Assembly: GCA_905214155.1 (NCBI GenBank)
Contig: CAJMLC010000020.1
Location: 1 to 17,190 of the forward strand
Direction of reading: 5' to 3'
From: an uncultured bacterium
Lineage (GTDB): Bacteria > Bacillota > Clostridia > Oscillospirales > Oscillospiraceae
DNA: 17,190 nt
Positions 1-6,754 of this stretch are shown one piece after another (position 1 is the stretch's first letter; each line of letters begins with the position of its first letter). The position numbers and the translations under genes are program-made. Below the pieces are notes generated by a model. That model saw only the letters and a list, made by a program, of their open reading frames with translations, searched no databases and was not told the DNA's origin.

Positions 1-54
1 ACCTGTGACCCCTTGCTTGTAAGGCAAGTGCTCTCCCAGCTGAGCTAACCTTCC
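1..54 (-). tRNA. tRNA-Val (anticodon UAC), 3' end outside window
   Basis: Read on the minus strand, the sequence starts with the acceptor GGAAGGT (54-48), then TA, a D-arm beginning GCTC, and a perfect anticodon stem CTTGC/GCAAG around the loop CTTACAA. The central TAC of that loop reads valine codons. The variable loop GGGTC and the start of the T-stem follow before the window edge, so roughly 22 nt of the 3' end are missing. A near-perfect promoter lies upstream. The identity is secure from the anticodon; whether further tRNAs follow cannot be seen. Confidence 0.93.
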
Positions 55-109
55 ATTTCCACTCTCGACCGCTTTTTCAGCGGCGCCGCATCTCTCAGCG
101 ACGGGTGTT

Positions 110-138
110 ATTATACAGGCAGATGGGGCGTTTGTCAA
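110..138 (-). promoter_or_regulatory. Sigma-A promoter of the tRNA-Val gene
   Basis: On the minus strand there is TTGACA (138-133), 17 nt of spacer, then TATAAT (115-110), both full consensus hexamers. Transcription should start near 103, leaving a leader of about 50 nt before the mature tRNA 5' end at 54. The leader contains a short CCGCT/AGCGG hairpin. A strong constitutive promoter is expected for a stable RNA. Confidence 0.9.
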
Positions 139-184
139 TAGGTTTTTCAAAAAAATTTCCCAAGAACTTTTTCTGCTGGTTTTG

Positions 185-682
185 CTAAGAAACCAGGCCA
201 AAACTTGCAAAAACCTGCTGCTCCGTGCTATGATATGTCGTGCCTGTGTCCTCGCGGACGGAGAAGGTCAGCGCGTAATAATAGTCGCGGTCTGATAATA
301 TTTCCGCATGACAGAGCCGCCCGCCGTCCGCCTCCGGCACGTACCAGCCGAAGCTGCACCGGCCCGCCTGATCGCGCAGCACGGCGCGCAGCTCCTCCGC
401 CGAATAGCCCGAGACCGCGCGCACCGCCTCGTCGAGACCGGCGGCCGGAATGGTCTGCGCGACGATCTCATAGTCGCCGTCCGGGTGTGCGTAAGCCCGC
501 CAGCAGTCCGATTCACCGAGCAGCGACGCGTCCTCCGGCACGTCGAACACCAGCTGCATCGGCGCCTCGGCCGAGACCGGCTGGACGATCTCGTCGTCCA
601 CGGTCTCCCACACGACCTCGGCCCGCGAACAGCCGCTGAGCAGCACCATCAGCATACACGCCAGGATCAGATAACGCTTCAT
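185..682 (-). CDS. Predicted lipoprotein of unknown function (165 aa)
   Basis: The product starts MKRYLILACMLMVLLSGC, a lysine/arginine n-region, a hydrophobic core and an LSGC lipobox. Signal peptidase II should therefore cleave before Cys18 and leave a membrane-anchored protein outside the cytoplasmic membrane. The mature part is acidic, has no transmembrane segment and contains two further cysteines (Cys60 and Cys109 by rough count). I do not recognise a family. The start is supported by GGGAGGGG 9 nt upstream. The gene diverges from the DUF1294 gene with only 30 nt between start codons. No clear terminator follows it; its stop codon sits about 45 nt from the tRNA-Val promoter region, so it may be cotranscribed into the tRNA. 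Confidence 0.8.
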   Translation of the reverse strand: MKRYLILACMLMVLLSGCSRAEVVWETVDDEIVQPVSAEAPMQLVFDVPEDASLLGESDCWRAYAHPDGDYEIVAQTIPAAGLDEAVRAVSGYSAEELRAVLRDQAGRCSFGWYVPEADGGRLCHAEILSDRDYYYALTFSVREDTGTTYHSTEQQVFASFGLVS

Positions 683-712
683 TCTAAAACCCCTCCCGGA
701 AAGGAACTTACC

Positions 713-985
713 ATGCCCATCTACTTACCGTTGTCCATCTACCTGTCTCTAATCAATGCGCTTGCTTTCCTGCTTATGCTTGCGGACAAGCAGCGCGCGA
801 AAAAACACCGCTGGCGCATCCCGGAGGCCGTGCTGCTGGGCGCGGCAGCCCTTGGCGGGAGCGTTGGGGCCCTGTTCGGCATGTGGCTGTTCCATCATAA
901 AACACGGAAGGCGAAGTTCTTCATCACCATCCCGCTGCTGCTCGCGGCACAGTGTGCGCTGCTGTACTGGATATATGTCCATTAA
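713..985 (+). CDS. DUF1294 family small membrane protein (90 aa)
   Basis: A short hydrophobic protein with a transmembrane segment at about residues 5-23, a cytoplasmic basic stretch (DKQRAKKHRWRIPE), a second helix (about 39-60) and a third near the C-terminus (about 70-88). The motifs ADKxxAK, RIPE, GGSxGAxxGMWxFxHKT and KAKF are those of DUF1294 proteins, a widespread bacterial family without an established function. The ATG at 713 is preceded by GGAAAGGAA at about 10 nt; a longer reading in this frame would start inside the opposite-strand lipoprotein gene and lacks family similarity. The stop is only 17 nt before the -35 box of brnQ-1. Confidence 0.88.
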   Translation: MPIYLPLSIYLSLINALAFLLMLADKQRAKKHRWRIPEAVLLGAAALGGSVGALFGMWLFHHKTRKAKFFITIPLLLAAQCALLYWIYVH

Positions 986-1001
986 ATATTCCAGTTTTGG
1001 A

Positions 1002-1030
1002 TTGACAGCGGCGCGCGTGTTCGATATGAT
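1002..1030 (+). promoter_or_regulatory. Sigma-A promoter of brnQ-1
   Basis: TTGACA (1002-1007), a 17-nt spacer and TATGAT (1025-1030) lie just after the DUF1294 stop. The predicted start near 1037 gives a leader of about 45 nt ending in a purine-rich ribosome site before the ATG at 1083. No leader structure such as a T-box was seen. Confidence 0.85.
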
Positions 1031-1082
1031 AAATGCGCTGCGCAGCAGCCCCGATTCTAAAAAAGGGAAAGAGAAAGAGACT

Positions 1083-2432
1083 ATGAAACGAAACCTGACT
1101 TTAAAAGAATATATCTTGGTGGCGAGCATGCTGTTCGGCCTGTTCTTCGGCGCGGGCAACCTCATTTTCCCCGTCAGCATGGGCCAGCAGGCCGGCAGCC
1201 GGATGTGGCCCGCGTTCTTCGGCTTTTTCATCACCGGGGTGGGACTGCCGCTGCTCGGCATCGCTTCGCTCGGTATCAGCCGGAGCTCGGGCCTGTTCGA
1301 CCTCGGCTGCAAGGTCAACCGCCCCTATGCCTATTTTTTTACCTGCCTGCTCTATCTGACGATCGGGCCGTTCTTCGCCATCCCGCGCTGCGCGGCGACA
1401 TCGTTCACCGTCGGGCTGGAGCAGGTCCTGCCCGCGGGCGGCAATGCGCGGGTCTATCTGCTGATCTTCTCGCTGGTCTTTTTCGCGATCGCGCTCTATT
1501 TTTCGCTGTTCCCCGGCAAGATCCTTACGTCCATCGGCAAGATCTTAAATCCGCTGTTCCTGCTGTTCCTCGCGATTTTGATCGTGGTGGCGATGCTGCG
1601 CCCCTCGGCGCACATTGCGGACGTGGCCCCCGATGCGGCCTATGCCGCGCAGCCGTTCTTCTCGGGCTTCCTCGGCGGGTATAACACGATGGACGCGCTG
1701 GCCAGCCTGGCCTTCGGCATCATCGTCGTGCAGGTCATCCGCGGCCTCGGCGTGCAGGAGCCGGGCGACATCGCGGCCAATACCGTCCGCGCGGGCGTCT
1801 TCAGCTGTTTGTTCATGGGCGTCATCTATCTGTTCGTCACCATCGTCGGCACGCAGAGCCGCGGCCTGTTTGCCACGGCGGAAAACGGCGGCGCGGCCCT
1901 CGCGCAGATCGCGCAGCATTATCTCGGCGCGCCCGGCCTCGTCATTCTGGCTGCGACGGTCACGCTCGCGTGTCTGAAGACCGCCGTCGGCCTGATCACG
2001 AGCTGCGCGGAGACGTTTTCGGCGCTCTTTCCGCACGGCCCGGCCTACCGTGTGTGGGCGGTGCTGTTCGCGGTGATCTCGTTCCTGTTCGCAAACCTCG
2101 GGCTGAGCAGCATCATCGCGTTTTCCACGCCGGTGCTGATGTTCCTCTATCCGCTCTCCATCACGCTGATCCTGCTGGCCCTGTGCGGGAAGCTCTTCGG
2201 GCATGATCGCGCGGTCTACAACTGGGTCATCGGGTGTACGCTCGTCGCCGCAGTCTACGACCTGCTGCGGTCGCTGCCCGATACGCTGCGCGCGGCGTGC
2301 CATCTGGACGGCCTGCTGGGCGCGGTGGGTGGCGTTCTGCCGTTTGCCGAGACGGGACTCGCCTGGATCTGCCCGGCGCTCCTGGGGCTCGTCATCGGCC
2401 TCATCGTCCATTTTGCAAAAAAGTCGAAGTGA
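1083..2432 (+). CDS. brnQ: Branched-chain amino acid:cation symporter, BrnQ/LIVCS family (449 aa)
   Basis: Imports leucine, isoleucine and valine with Na+ or H+ across the cytoplasmic membrane. The protein is hydrophobic throughout, with about twelve predicted helices and the usual family length. The N-terminal signature FFGAGNLIFP is at residues 21-30, followed by FFITGVGLPLLG, LTIGPFFAIPRCA, SLFPGKILTSIGKILNP and the C-terminal LIYP-type stretch FLYPLSITLILLAL, all hallmarks of BrnQ. Residues 1-9 precede the first helix, and the ATG at 1083 follows GGGAAAGAGAAAGAG, so a much longer in-frame reading beginning near 756 is rejected. It has its own promoter and terminator and so is monocistronic. 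A paralogue lies at 7936-9297. Exact substrate and coupling ion are inferred from the family. Confidence 0.94.
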   Translation: MKRNLTLKEYILVASMLFGLFFGAGNLIFPVSMGQQAGSRMWPAFFGFFITGVGLPLLGIASLGISRSSGLFDLGCKVNRPYAYFFTCLLYLTIGPFFAIPRCAATSFTVGLEQVLPAGGNARVYLLIFSLVFFAIALYFSLFPGKILTSIGKILNPLFLLFLAILIVVAMLRPSAHIADVAPDAAYAAQPFFSGFLGGYNTMDALASLAFGIIVVQVIRGLGVQEPGDIAANTVRAGVFSCLFMGVIYLFVTIVGTQSRGLFATAENGGAALAQIAQHYLGAPGLVILAATVTLACLKTAVGLITSCAETFSALFPHGPAYRVWAVLFAVISFLFANLGLSSIIAFSTPVLMFLYPLSITLILLALCGKLFGHDRAVYNWVIGCTLVAAVYDLLRSLPDTLRAACHLDGLLGAVGGVLPFAETGLAWICPALLGLVIGLIVHFAKKSK

Positions 2433-2436
2433 CCGC

Positions 2437-2471
2437 AAAAGCCTTCTCTTAGGTAAAGAGGGGGCTTTTTT
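2437..2471 (+). terminator. Intrinsic terminator of brnQ-1
   Basis: AAAAGCC and CTCTT pair with AAGAG and GGGCTTTT around a short loop, and the descending arm runs into six T residues. It begins 4 nt after the brnQ-1 stop. Confidence 0.85.
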
Positions 2472-2496
2472 GCTGCGGAGAATGTAAAATATCGGA

Positions 2497-2525
2497 TTGC
2501 AATTTGAAGGAAGCTCTGGTAGAAT
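2497..2525 (+). promoter_or_regulatory. Probable sigma-A promoter of the SLH protein gene
   Basis: TTGCAA (2497-2502), 17 nt, then TAGAAT (2520-2525). It lies directly behind the brnQ-1 terminator. Transcription from about 2532 would give a leader of about 128 nt containing four consecutive hairpins before the ATG at 2660. Confidence 0.65.
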
Positions 2526-2533
2526 GGAAGAAA

Positions 2534-2639
2534 CCGCCGGGAACGGCGGGACGGCAAGGGAGTACTCCCTTGCGCTGGGATCTTATCCCAGCGCAATCCT
2601 CCTTTGGCTCTGCGTTTTTCATGGAGTACGGAAAACGCA
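2534..2639 (+). promoter_or_regulatory. Highly structured 5' leader with four hairpins
   Basis: Four stem-loops can be read. The first is CCGCCG/CGGCGG with a GGAA loop (2534-2549). The second is a perfect 20-nt palindrome (2554-2573) built on CAAGGGAGT/ACTCCCTTG. The third is a 12-bp perfect stem TTGCGCTGGGAT/ATCCCAGCGCAA with a 3-nt loop (2570-2596). The fourth is TGCGTTTT/AAAACGCA around an 11-13 nt loop (2611-2639). The second and third share TTGC (2570-2573), so they cannot both form fully. No long T-run follows any of them, so they are not ordinary terminators. The ribosome site GGGAGGG (2647-2653) is just beyond. The block may be a dispersed palindromic repeat or a regulatory leader; the sequence alone does not decide. 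Confidence 0.6.
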
Positions 2640-2659
2640 CGGAAACGGGAGGGATGACG

Positions 2660-4492
2660 ATGAAAAAACGACTGCTCAGCCTGCTGCTCGCTCTGACGCT
2701 CTGTCTGGCGCTGCTGCCCGGTGTGGCTCTGGCGGCTACATCGGTCACGAATGAGCAACAATTAAGGGACGCTGTCGCAAGTGGCGGCGAAATCCAACTG
2801 GTGAACACCATCACGATCAATAGCACATTGACGATTGAAAGTGGAAAAACTGTCACGCTGGATCTGAATGGTCATGTGCTGAAAATGGACGGCAGTGGCA
2901 GTGCAATCGCGGTAAATGACGGAGCAGTACTGACAATCAAGGACAGCCCTTCGGAATTGACCCATAAATTCATAAAAGACGACGCTCGTTATATTCTCGA
3001 TGAGACCAATGGCACAGAAACGATCCAGCGCGGCGTCATCATTGGCGGAACAGGGACGGTGAAGGGAAAGTTCACCTATGGTGGCTGTGTAAATAACAAC
3101 GGTATGTTCACGATGGACGGCGGCACGATCACAGGTGGTCAGGCTACTTATGGTGGTGGTATATACTCAACGGGAAAGTTCATTATGAACAGCGGTTCCA
3201 TCAAAGGCTGTTCGAGTTCTGCAAGTGGTCAATATGCAGCCATATACATAGAAAGAGGGGAAATGCTCGCCAACGATGGCATGATAGAGGGCACCGGTGC
3301 CGTGAAAGGCACCGTCAAAACAGAGGCCGGAAAGCGTGGGACAACATTTTCAGGACATATCAAAATCTATATGCCAGGTACCATTGAGGGTGGTATTTTT
3401 ACTGGTTATGCCGAAAATTGGAGCGGCACGATCAAGGGCGGCACCTTTTCCGGGACAGTCTTGGCGCGCGGCCCTATTCAGGGAGGTAACTTTGTCGTTA
3501 AATTTGGCCTGAACGGCGGCACGCCGGCAGCGCAAGGGGATTACAACGAGCAGACAATAAAATATCGGGAAAAAGCAATACAGCCAGATGCCCCCAGCAA
3601 AATCGGTTATGACCTCGCGGGTTGGTACGTCGGTGACAGTGATACGAAGTGGAATTTCGAGGAAGACACTGTCACCGGGCCGATGACGCTGAAAGCGAAA
3701 TGGACGATCAAGCAATATACCGTCACGTTTGATCCGGACGGCGGCTCTGATGTGCCGTCCATCACACAGAACTATAACGCGACGGTCGATGCGCCGGAAG
3801 CTCCCACCAAATACGGATACACCTTTGCGGGCTGGTATGATGGCGAGACTAAACAGGAGTTCCCCTTCACACTGACTGACAACAAGACTCTGAAGGCAAA
3901 ATGGACACCGATCCCGGTGACGCCGGTGGAAGAGCCGGCGATGCCGTGGTGGGCCATCCTGCCGGCGCTGGATGAGACGCAGGGGTTCAGCTTCGCCGAT
4001 GTGGACCGGGGTGACTGGTTCTACAACGACGTCTACAGCGCCTATGAGGCCGGGCTGATGACCGGCACGGGCGCGGACACGTTCAGCCCCTACGGCGGCG
4101 CGACGCGCGGCATGATCGTGACGGTGCTGGCCCGGATGAGCGGCGTGAGCACCTCCGGCAGCCCGTGGTACGCGGCGGGGCAGCGCTGGGCGATGACCAA
4201 TGGGGTCTCTGACGGCACGGACATGACCGGCACCATCACGCGCGAGCAGCTCGCCGCGATGCTCTATCGCTACGCGCAGCTCTGCGGCGCGGACGTCAGC
4301 GTTGGCGCGGACACCAACATCCTGCGCTATGCCGACGCGGCGGAGCTCCCCGGGTACGCGGTCCCGGCGATGCAGTGGGCCTGCGGCGTGGGGCTCGTGC
4401 AGGGCTCCGGCGGGAAGCTCAGCCCCAAGGCGACGGCCAACCGGGCGCAGGCCGCCGCGATGCTGATGCGGTTCTGCACAGTGGTCAGATAA
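2660..4492 (+). CDS. Secreted SLH-domain surface protein with beta-helix-like and InlB-type repeats (610 aa)
   Basis: Residues 1-25 form a classical signal peptide ending VALA before ATS. Residues about 30-278 are glycine-rich with short recurring units such as GGTITGG, GSIKG, GTIEGGIF and GTIKGGTF, which suggests a right-handed parallel beta-helix or adhesin-like fold. Two Listeria-Bacteroides (InlB B-type) repeats follow at about 279-349 and 352-417, each with an NGG/DGG turn, a GYDLAGWY or GYTFAGWY core and a KAKWT end. A proline-rich linker leads to three SLH modules (from about 445, 505 and 555) that normally bind secondary cell-wall polysaccharide. The start at 2660 has GGGAGGG 6 nt upstream; the in-frame ATG at 2654 overlaps that site. 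By eye the beta-helix part is less GC-rich than the SLH part and the neighbouring genes, which suggests a mosaic origin. The ligand is unknown. Confidence 0.88.
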   Translation: MKKRLLSLLLALTLCLALLPGVALAATSVTNEQQLRDAVASGGEIQLVNTITINSTLTIESGKTVTLDLNGHVLKMDGSGSAIAVNDGAVLTIKDSPSELTHKFIKDDARYILDETNGTETIQRGVIIGGTGTVKGKFTYGGCVNNNGMFTMDGGTITGGQATYGGGIYSTGKFIMNSGSIKGCSSSASGQYAAIYIERGEMLANDGMIEGTGAVKGTVKTEAGKRGTTFSGHIKIYMPGTIEGGIFTGYAENWSGTIKGGTFSGTVLARGPIQGGNFVVKFGLNGGTPAAQGDYNEQTIKYREKAIQPDAPSKIGYDLAGWYVGDSDTKWNFEEDTVTGPMTLKAKWTIKQYTVTFDPDGGSDVPSITQNYNATVDAPEAPTKYGYTFAGWYDGETKQEFPFTLTDNKTLKAKWTPIPVTPVEEPAMPWWAILPALDETQGFSFADVDRGDWFYNDVYSAYEAGLMTGTGADTFSPYGGATRGMIVTVLARMSGVSTSGSPWYAAGQRWAMTNGVSDGTDMTGTITREQLAAMLYRYAQLCGADVSVGADTNILRYADAAELPGYAVPAMQWACGVGLVQGSGGKLSPKATANRAQAAAMLMRFCTVVR

Positions 4493-4496
4493 GATC

Positions 4497-4532
4497 GACC
4501 GGCTCGCTCCGTGTGGAGCGGGCCGGTTTTTT
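4497..4532 (+). terminator. Intrinsic terminator of the SLH protein gene
   Basis: ACCGGCtCGCTCC pairs with GGAGCGgGCCGGT around GTGT, followed by six T residues (4527-4532). It begins 4 nt after the stop codon. Confidence 0.92.
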
Positions 4533-4617
4533 CGCGGCGGATGTGTTCGGACGGTGGAAAAATCTGAATTCTGTGCGTTGTTCATGGAATGTTTACAATT
4601 ATCCGTTAAAATCATCT

Positions 4618-4679
4618 GCGTCCGGCTGCAACCGGACGCGGATCTTTTCGTCTGGAAGGACAGTGCGGAAGATCCGCAC
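4618..4679 (+). other. Two hairpins upstream of the lipoprotein gene at 4708
   Basis: GCGTCCGG/CCGGACGC with a 6-nt loop (4618-4639) and GTGCGGA/TCCGCAC with a 3-nt loop (4663-4679) lie in the 215-bp gap before the gene. Weak -10-like sequences (TACAAT at 4594-4599, TAAAAT at 4607-4612) precede them without a convincing -35 box. The first stem is followed by TCTTTT and could act as a weak attenuator; otherwise both are simply leader structure. Confidence 0.45.
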
Positions 4680-4707
4680 AGGCATCAAAATTTTGGAGGA
4701 TCACAAC

Positions 4708-5286
4708 ATGAAAAAGTTTCTGGCAATGCTGCTCGCGGTGCTGACCGTGTGCTCGTTCGCGGCCTGCGCGGCCAAGCCCGCAGAGAATGACACAGCGGAC
4801 GTGGAGATCGCAGACGCGCTGACGCTGCTGAACACGGTCTGGGCGAGCTATACCGACGACGAGAAGTTCCCGGCGGCGGGCGGCGACTATGACGAGGCCA
4901 ACATGACCGACGGCGCGCCCGGCAAGGTCGGCCTGGCTGATGCGTCGAGCGTGGAATATCTGGTCAGCGTCCCGGCGGATGTCGTTTCAAAATTCGACGA
5001 CGCCGCGTCCCTGTTCCACATGATGAACCTGAACACCTTCACGTGCGGCGCATACCGTCTGAAGGATGCGGCGGATGTGGATAGCGTGGCCGCGGCGATC
5101 AAAGAATATGTCATGGGCAAGCAGTGGATGTGCGGCTTCCCGGACAAGCTGATCGTCGTGTCGGTCGGCAATTACATTGTCGAGTGCTTCGGCGCGGAGG
5201 ATCTGGTCAACACGTTCCGCGACAAGCTGGCCGCGGCCTATCCCAGCGCGAACGTCATCACCGACGAGGCCATCGCCATCGGCTAA
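4708..5286 (+). CDS. Predicted lipoprotein, possibly DUF4358-like (192 aa)
   Basis: The product starts MKKFLAMLLAVLTVCSFAAC, a lipoprotein signal with an FAAC lipobox and the lipid-anchoring Cys at residue 20. The mature domain is acidic and soluble. Its C-terminal part (YRLKDAADVDSVAAAIKEY, then QWMCGFPDKLIVVSVGNYIV) resembles small Clostridial lipoproteins grouped as DUF4358. That assignment is from memory of the pattern and is tentative; no function is known. GGAGGA lies 7 nt before the ATG at 4708. The gene is followed at once by a very strong palindromic terminator and then the MBOAT gene. It may therefore be a separate unit, or feed the acetylation genes at a low level. Confidence 0.82.
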   Translation: MKKFLAMLLAVLTVCSFAACAAKPAENDTADVEIADALTLLNTVWASYTDDEKFPAAGGDYDEANMTDGAPGKVGLADASSVEYLVSVPADVVSKFDDAASLFHMMNLNTFTCGAYRLKDAADVDSVAAAIKEYVMGKQWMCGFPDKLIVVSVGNYIVECFGAEDLVNTFRDKLAAAYPSANVITDEAIAIG

Positions 5287-5294
5287 ATCACAGG

Positions 5295-5326
5295 AAAAAG
5301 GCGCACAGGATCCTGTGCGCCTTTTT
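5295..5326 (+). terminator. Perfectly palindromic bidirectional terminator
   Basis: A 32-nt perfect palindrome: AAAAAGGCGCACAGGA followed immediately by its own reverse complement, ending in five T residues. Seen from either strand it is a GC-rich stem with a T-tail. It begins 9 nt after the lipoprotein stop and ends 15 nt before the MBOAT start codon, immediately before the MBOAT ribosome site (GGAG at 5332-5335). Confidence 0.88.
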
Positions 5327-5341
5327 GAAACGGAGAAAAAC

Positions 5342-6742
5342 ATGCTGTTTTCCAGTATCCCATTTTTATATTGGTTCCTGCCGTGTGTGCTGCTCGTCTA
5401 TTTTCTCGCGCCGCGGCGGCTGAAAAACACGGTTCTGCTGCTGGCGAGCTTCGTCTTCTACGGCTGGGGCGAGCCGCGGTATCTGCTCGTGATGCTGGCG
5501 TCGATCGTGCAGGGGTATGCGTTTGGTCTGCTGATCGGGAAGCTCCGGGGCAGGCCGGCGGCGAAGACGTGCCTCGCGGCGTCCGTGGTTCTGAGCTTCG
5601 CGGCGCTCGCATATTTCAAATACGCGGACTTTTTCCTCGCGAATTTCAATGCGCTGACGGGCCTTTCCGTGCCGCTGCTGCGCGTGGCGCTCCCGGTCGG
5701 GATCAGCTTTTACACGTTCCAGATCGTGAGCTATCTGGTCGACGTCTACCGCGGCGATGTCGCCGCGCAGCGGAGCTTTGTCGACCTCGCGGCCTACGTC
5801 GCGATGTTCCCGCAGCTGATCGCCGGGCCTATCGTCCGCTATTCAGACGTGGCCGCGCAGCTCCGCGACCGGACGCACAGCGTCGCCGATGCGGCCTATG
5901 GCGCGCGGCGGTTCGTGCTCGGGCTGGCGAAGAAGATCCTGCTGGCCAATCAGCTCGGCGCGCTCGTGTCGGCGTTCCGCGCGACGAAGGACGGCTCGGT
6001 GCTCTATACGTGGCTGTATGCGGTCGCATTCCTGCTGCAAATTTATTATGACTTTTCCGGCTACAGCGACATGGCCATTGGCCTGGGGCGCATTTTCGGC
6101 TTCCGGTTCCCGGAGAATTTCAACTATCCGTATATCGCAGCGAGCATCACGGAATTCTGGCGGCGGTGGCACATTTCGCTCGGCAGTTGGTTCCGCGACT
6201 ATCTCTATATCCCGCTCGGCGGCAATCGAAAGGGGAAGGGACGGCAGCTGTTCAACATCCTGATCGTCTGGCTGGCGACCGGGCTATGGCATGGAGCGGA
6301 TTGGAACTTCGTGCTGTGGGGGCTGTGGTTCGCGGCGCTGCTGCTGGTCGAGAAACTGATCTTGCTGCCAGTCCTGCAAAAACGGCGCGGACTGGGGCAC
6401 TGTTATGCGCTGCTGGCGGTGCTGCTGGGGTTCGTGCTGTTTGACGCGGGGAGCGTGGCAGAGGCGTGGGGAACGATCCGCGCGCTGTTCGGCGGCGGGG
6501 GGCTTCCGCTGGCGAGTGCGGAGGCCGTCTATCAGCTGCGCAGCTGCGCGGTGCTTCTGGCGGTCGCGGCCATCGGTGCGACGCCTCTCCCCAGGCGGGC
6601 GTTTGATGCGCTGGGAAAGACGCATGGCGGACGGGCGGTGCTGACCGTGCTGGAGCCAGTGGGCCTTGTTGGGCTGCTGGCTGTCTGCACGGCGTATCTG
6701 GTGGACGGGTCGTTCAACCCGTTCCTGTATTTCCGGTTTTAA
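5342..6742 (+). CDS. MBOAT family O-acyltransferase (AlgI/PatA-like, 466 aa)
   Basis: A polytopic membrane protein of the membrane-bound O-acyltransferase superfamily, which moves acyl (usually acetyl) groups from a cytoplasmic donor across the membrane for transfer to extracellular polymers. It has about ten or more hydrophobic segments and the family signatures FYGWGEPRYL near the N-terminus, PVGISFYTFQ, FPQLIAGPIVRY, YYDFSGYSDMAIGLG, FWRRWHISLGSWFRDYLYIPLGG with His277, and GLWHGADWNF with His317. The second histidine is the invariant MBOAT residue. Length and motifs fit AlgI-type alginate/peptidoglycan acetylases more than DltB, and no dlt genes are nearby. GGAG lies 6 nt before ATG 5342; the longer reading from 5177 runs back through the terminator and the lipoprotein gene and is rejected. 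It forms a pair with the DHHW gene 12 nt downstream. The substrate polymer is unknown. Confidence 0.93.
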   Translation: MLFSSIPFLYWFLPCVLLVYFLAPRRLKNTVLLLASFVFYGWGEPRYLLVMLASIVQGYAFGLLIGKLRGRPAAKTCLAASVVLSFAALAYFKYADFFLANFNALTGLSVPLLRVALPVGISFYTFQIVSYLVDVYRGDVAAQRSFVDLAAYVAMFPQLIAGPIVRYSDVAAQLRDRTHSVADAAYGARRFVLGLAKKILLANQLGALVSAFRATKDGSVLYTWLYAVAFLLQIYYDFSGYSDMAIGLGRIFGFRFPENFNYPYIAASITEFWRRWHISLGSWFRDYLYIPLGGNRKGKGRQLFNILIVWLATGLWHGADWNFVLWGLWFAALLLVEKLILLPVLQKRRGLGHCYALLAVLLGFVLFDAGSVAEAWGTIRALFGGGGLPLASAEAVYQLRSCAVLLAVAAIGATPLPRRAFDALGKTHGGRAVLTVLEPVGLVGLLAVCTAYLVDGSFNPFLYFRF

Positions 6743-6754
6743 GGAGGCGGAGCA

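Noticed and set aside
756..1082. N-terminal extension of brnQ-1 to an upstream in-frame ATG.
   Set aside because: It would overlap the whole DUF1294 gene and the brnQ promoter, and BrnQ proteins begin right before the first helix.
1031..1082. T-box or riboswitch ahead of brnQ-1 or proB.
   Set aside because: The leaders are about 45 and 20 nt long, with no room for a T-box specifier/antiterminator or a known aptamer.
2504..2659. Upstream start for the SLH protein.
   Set aside because: It would bury the signal peptide and translate the hairpin leader; GGGAGGG is correctly spaced for 2660.
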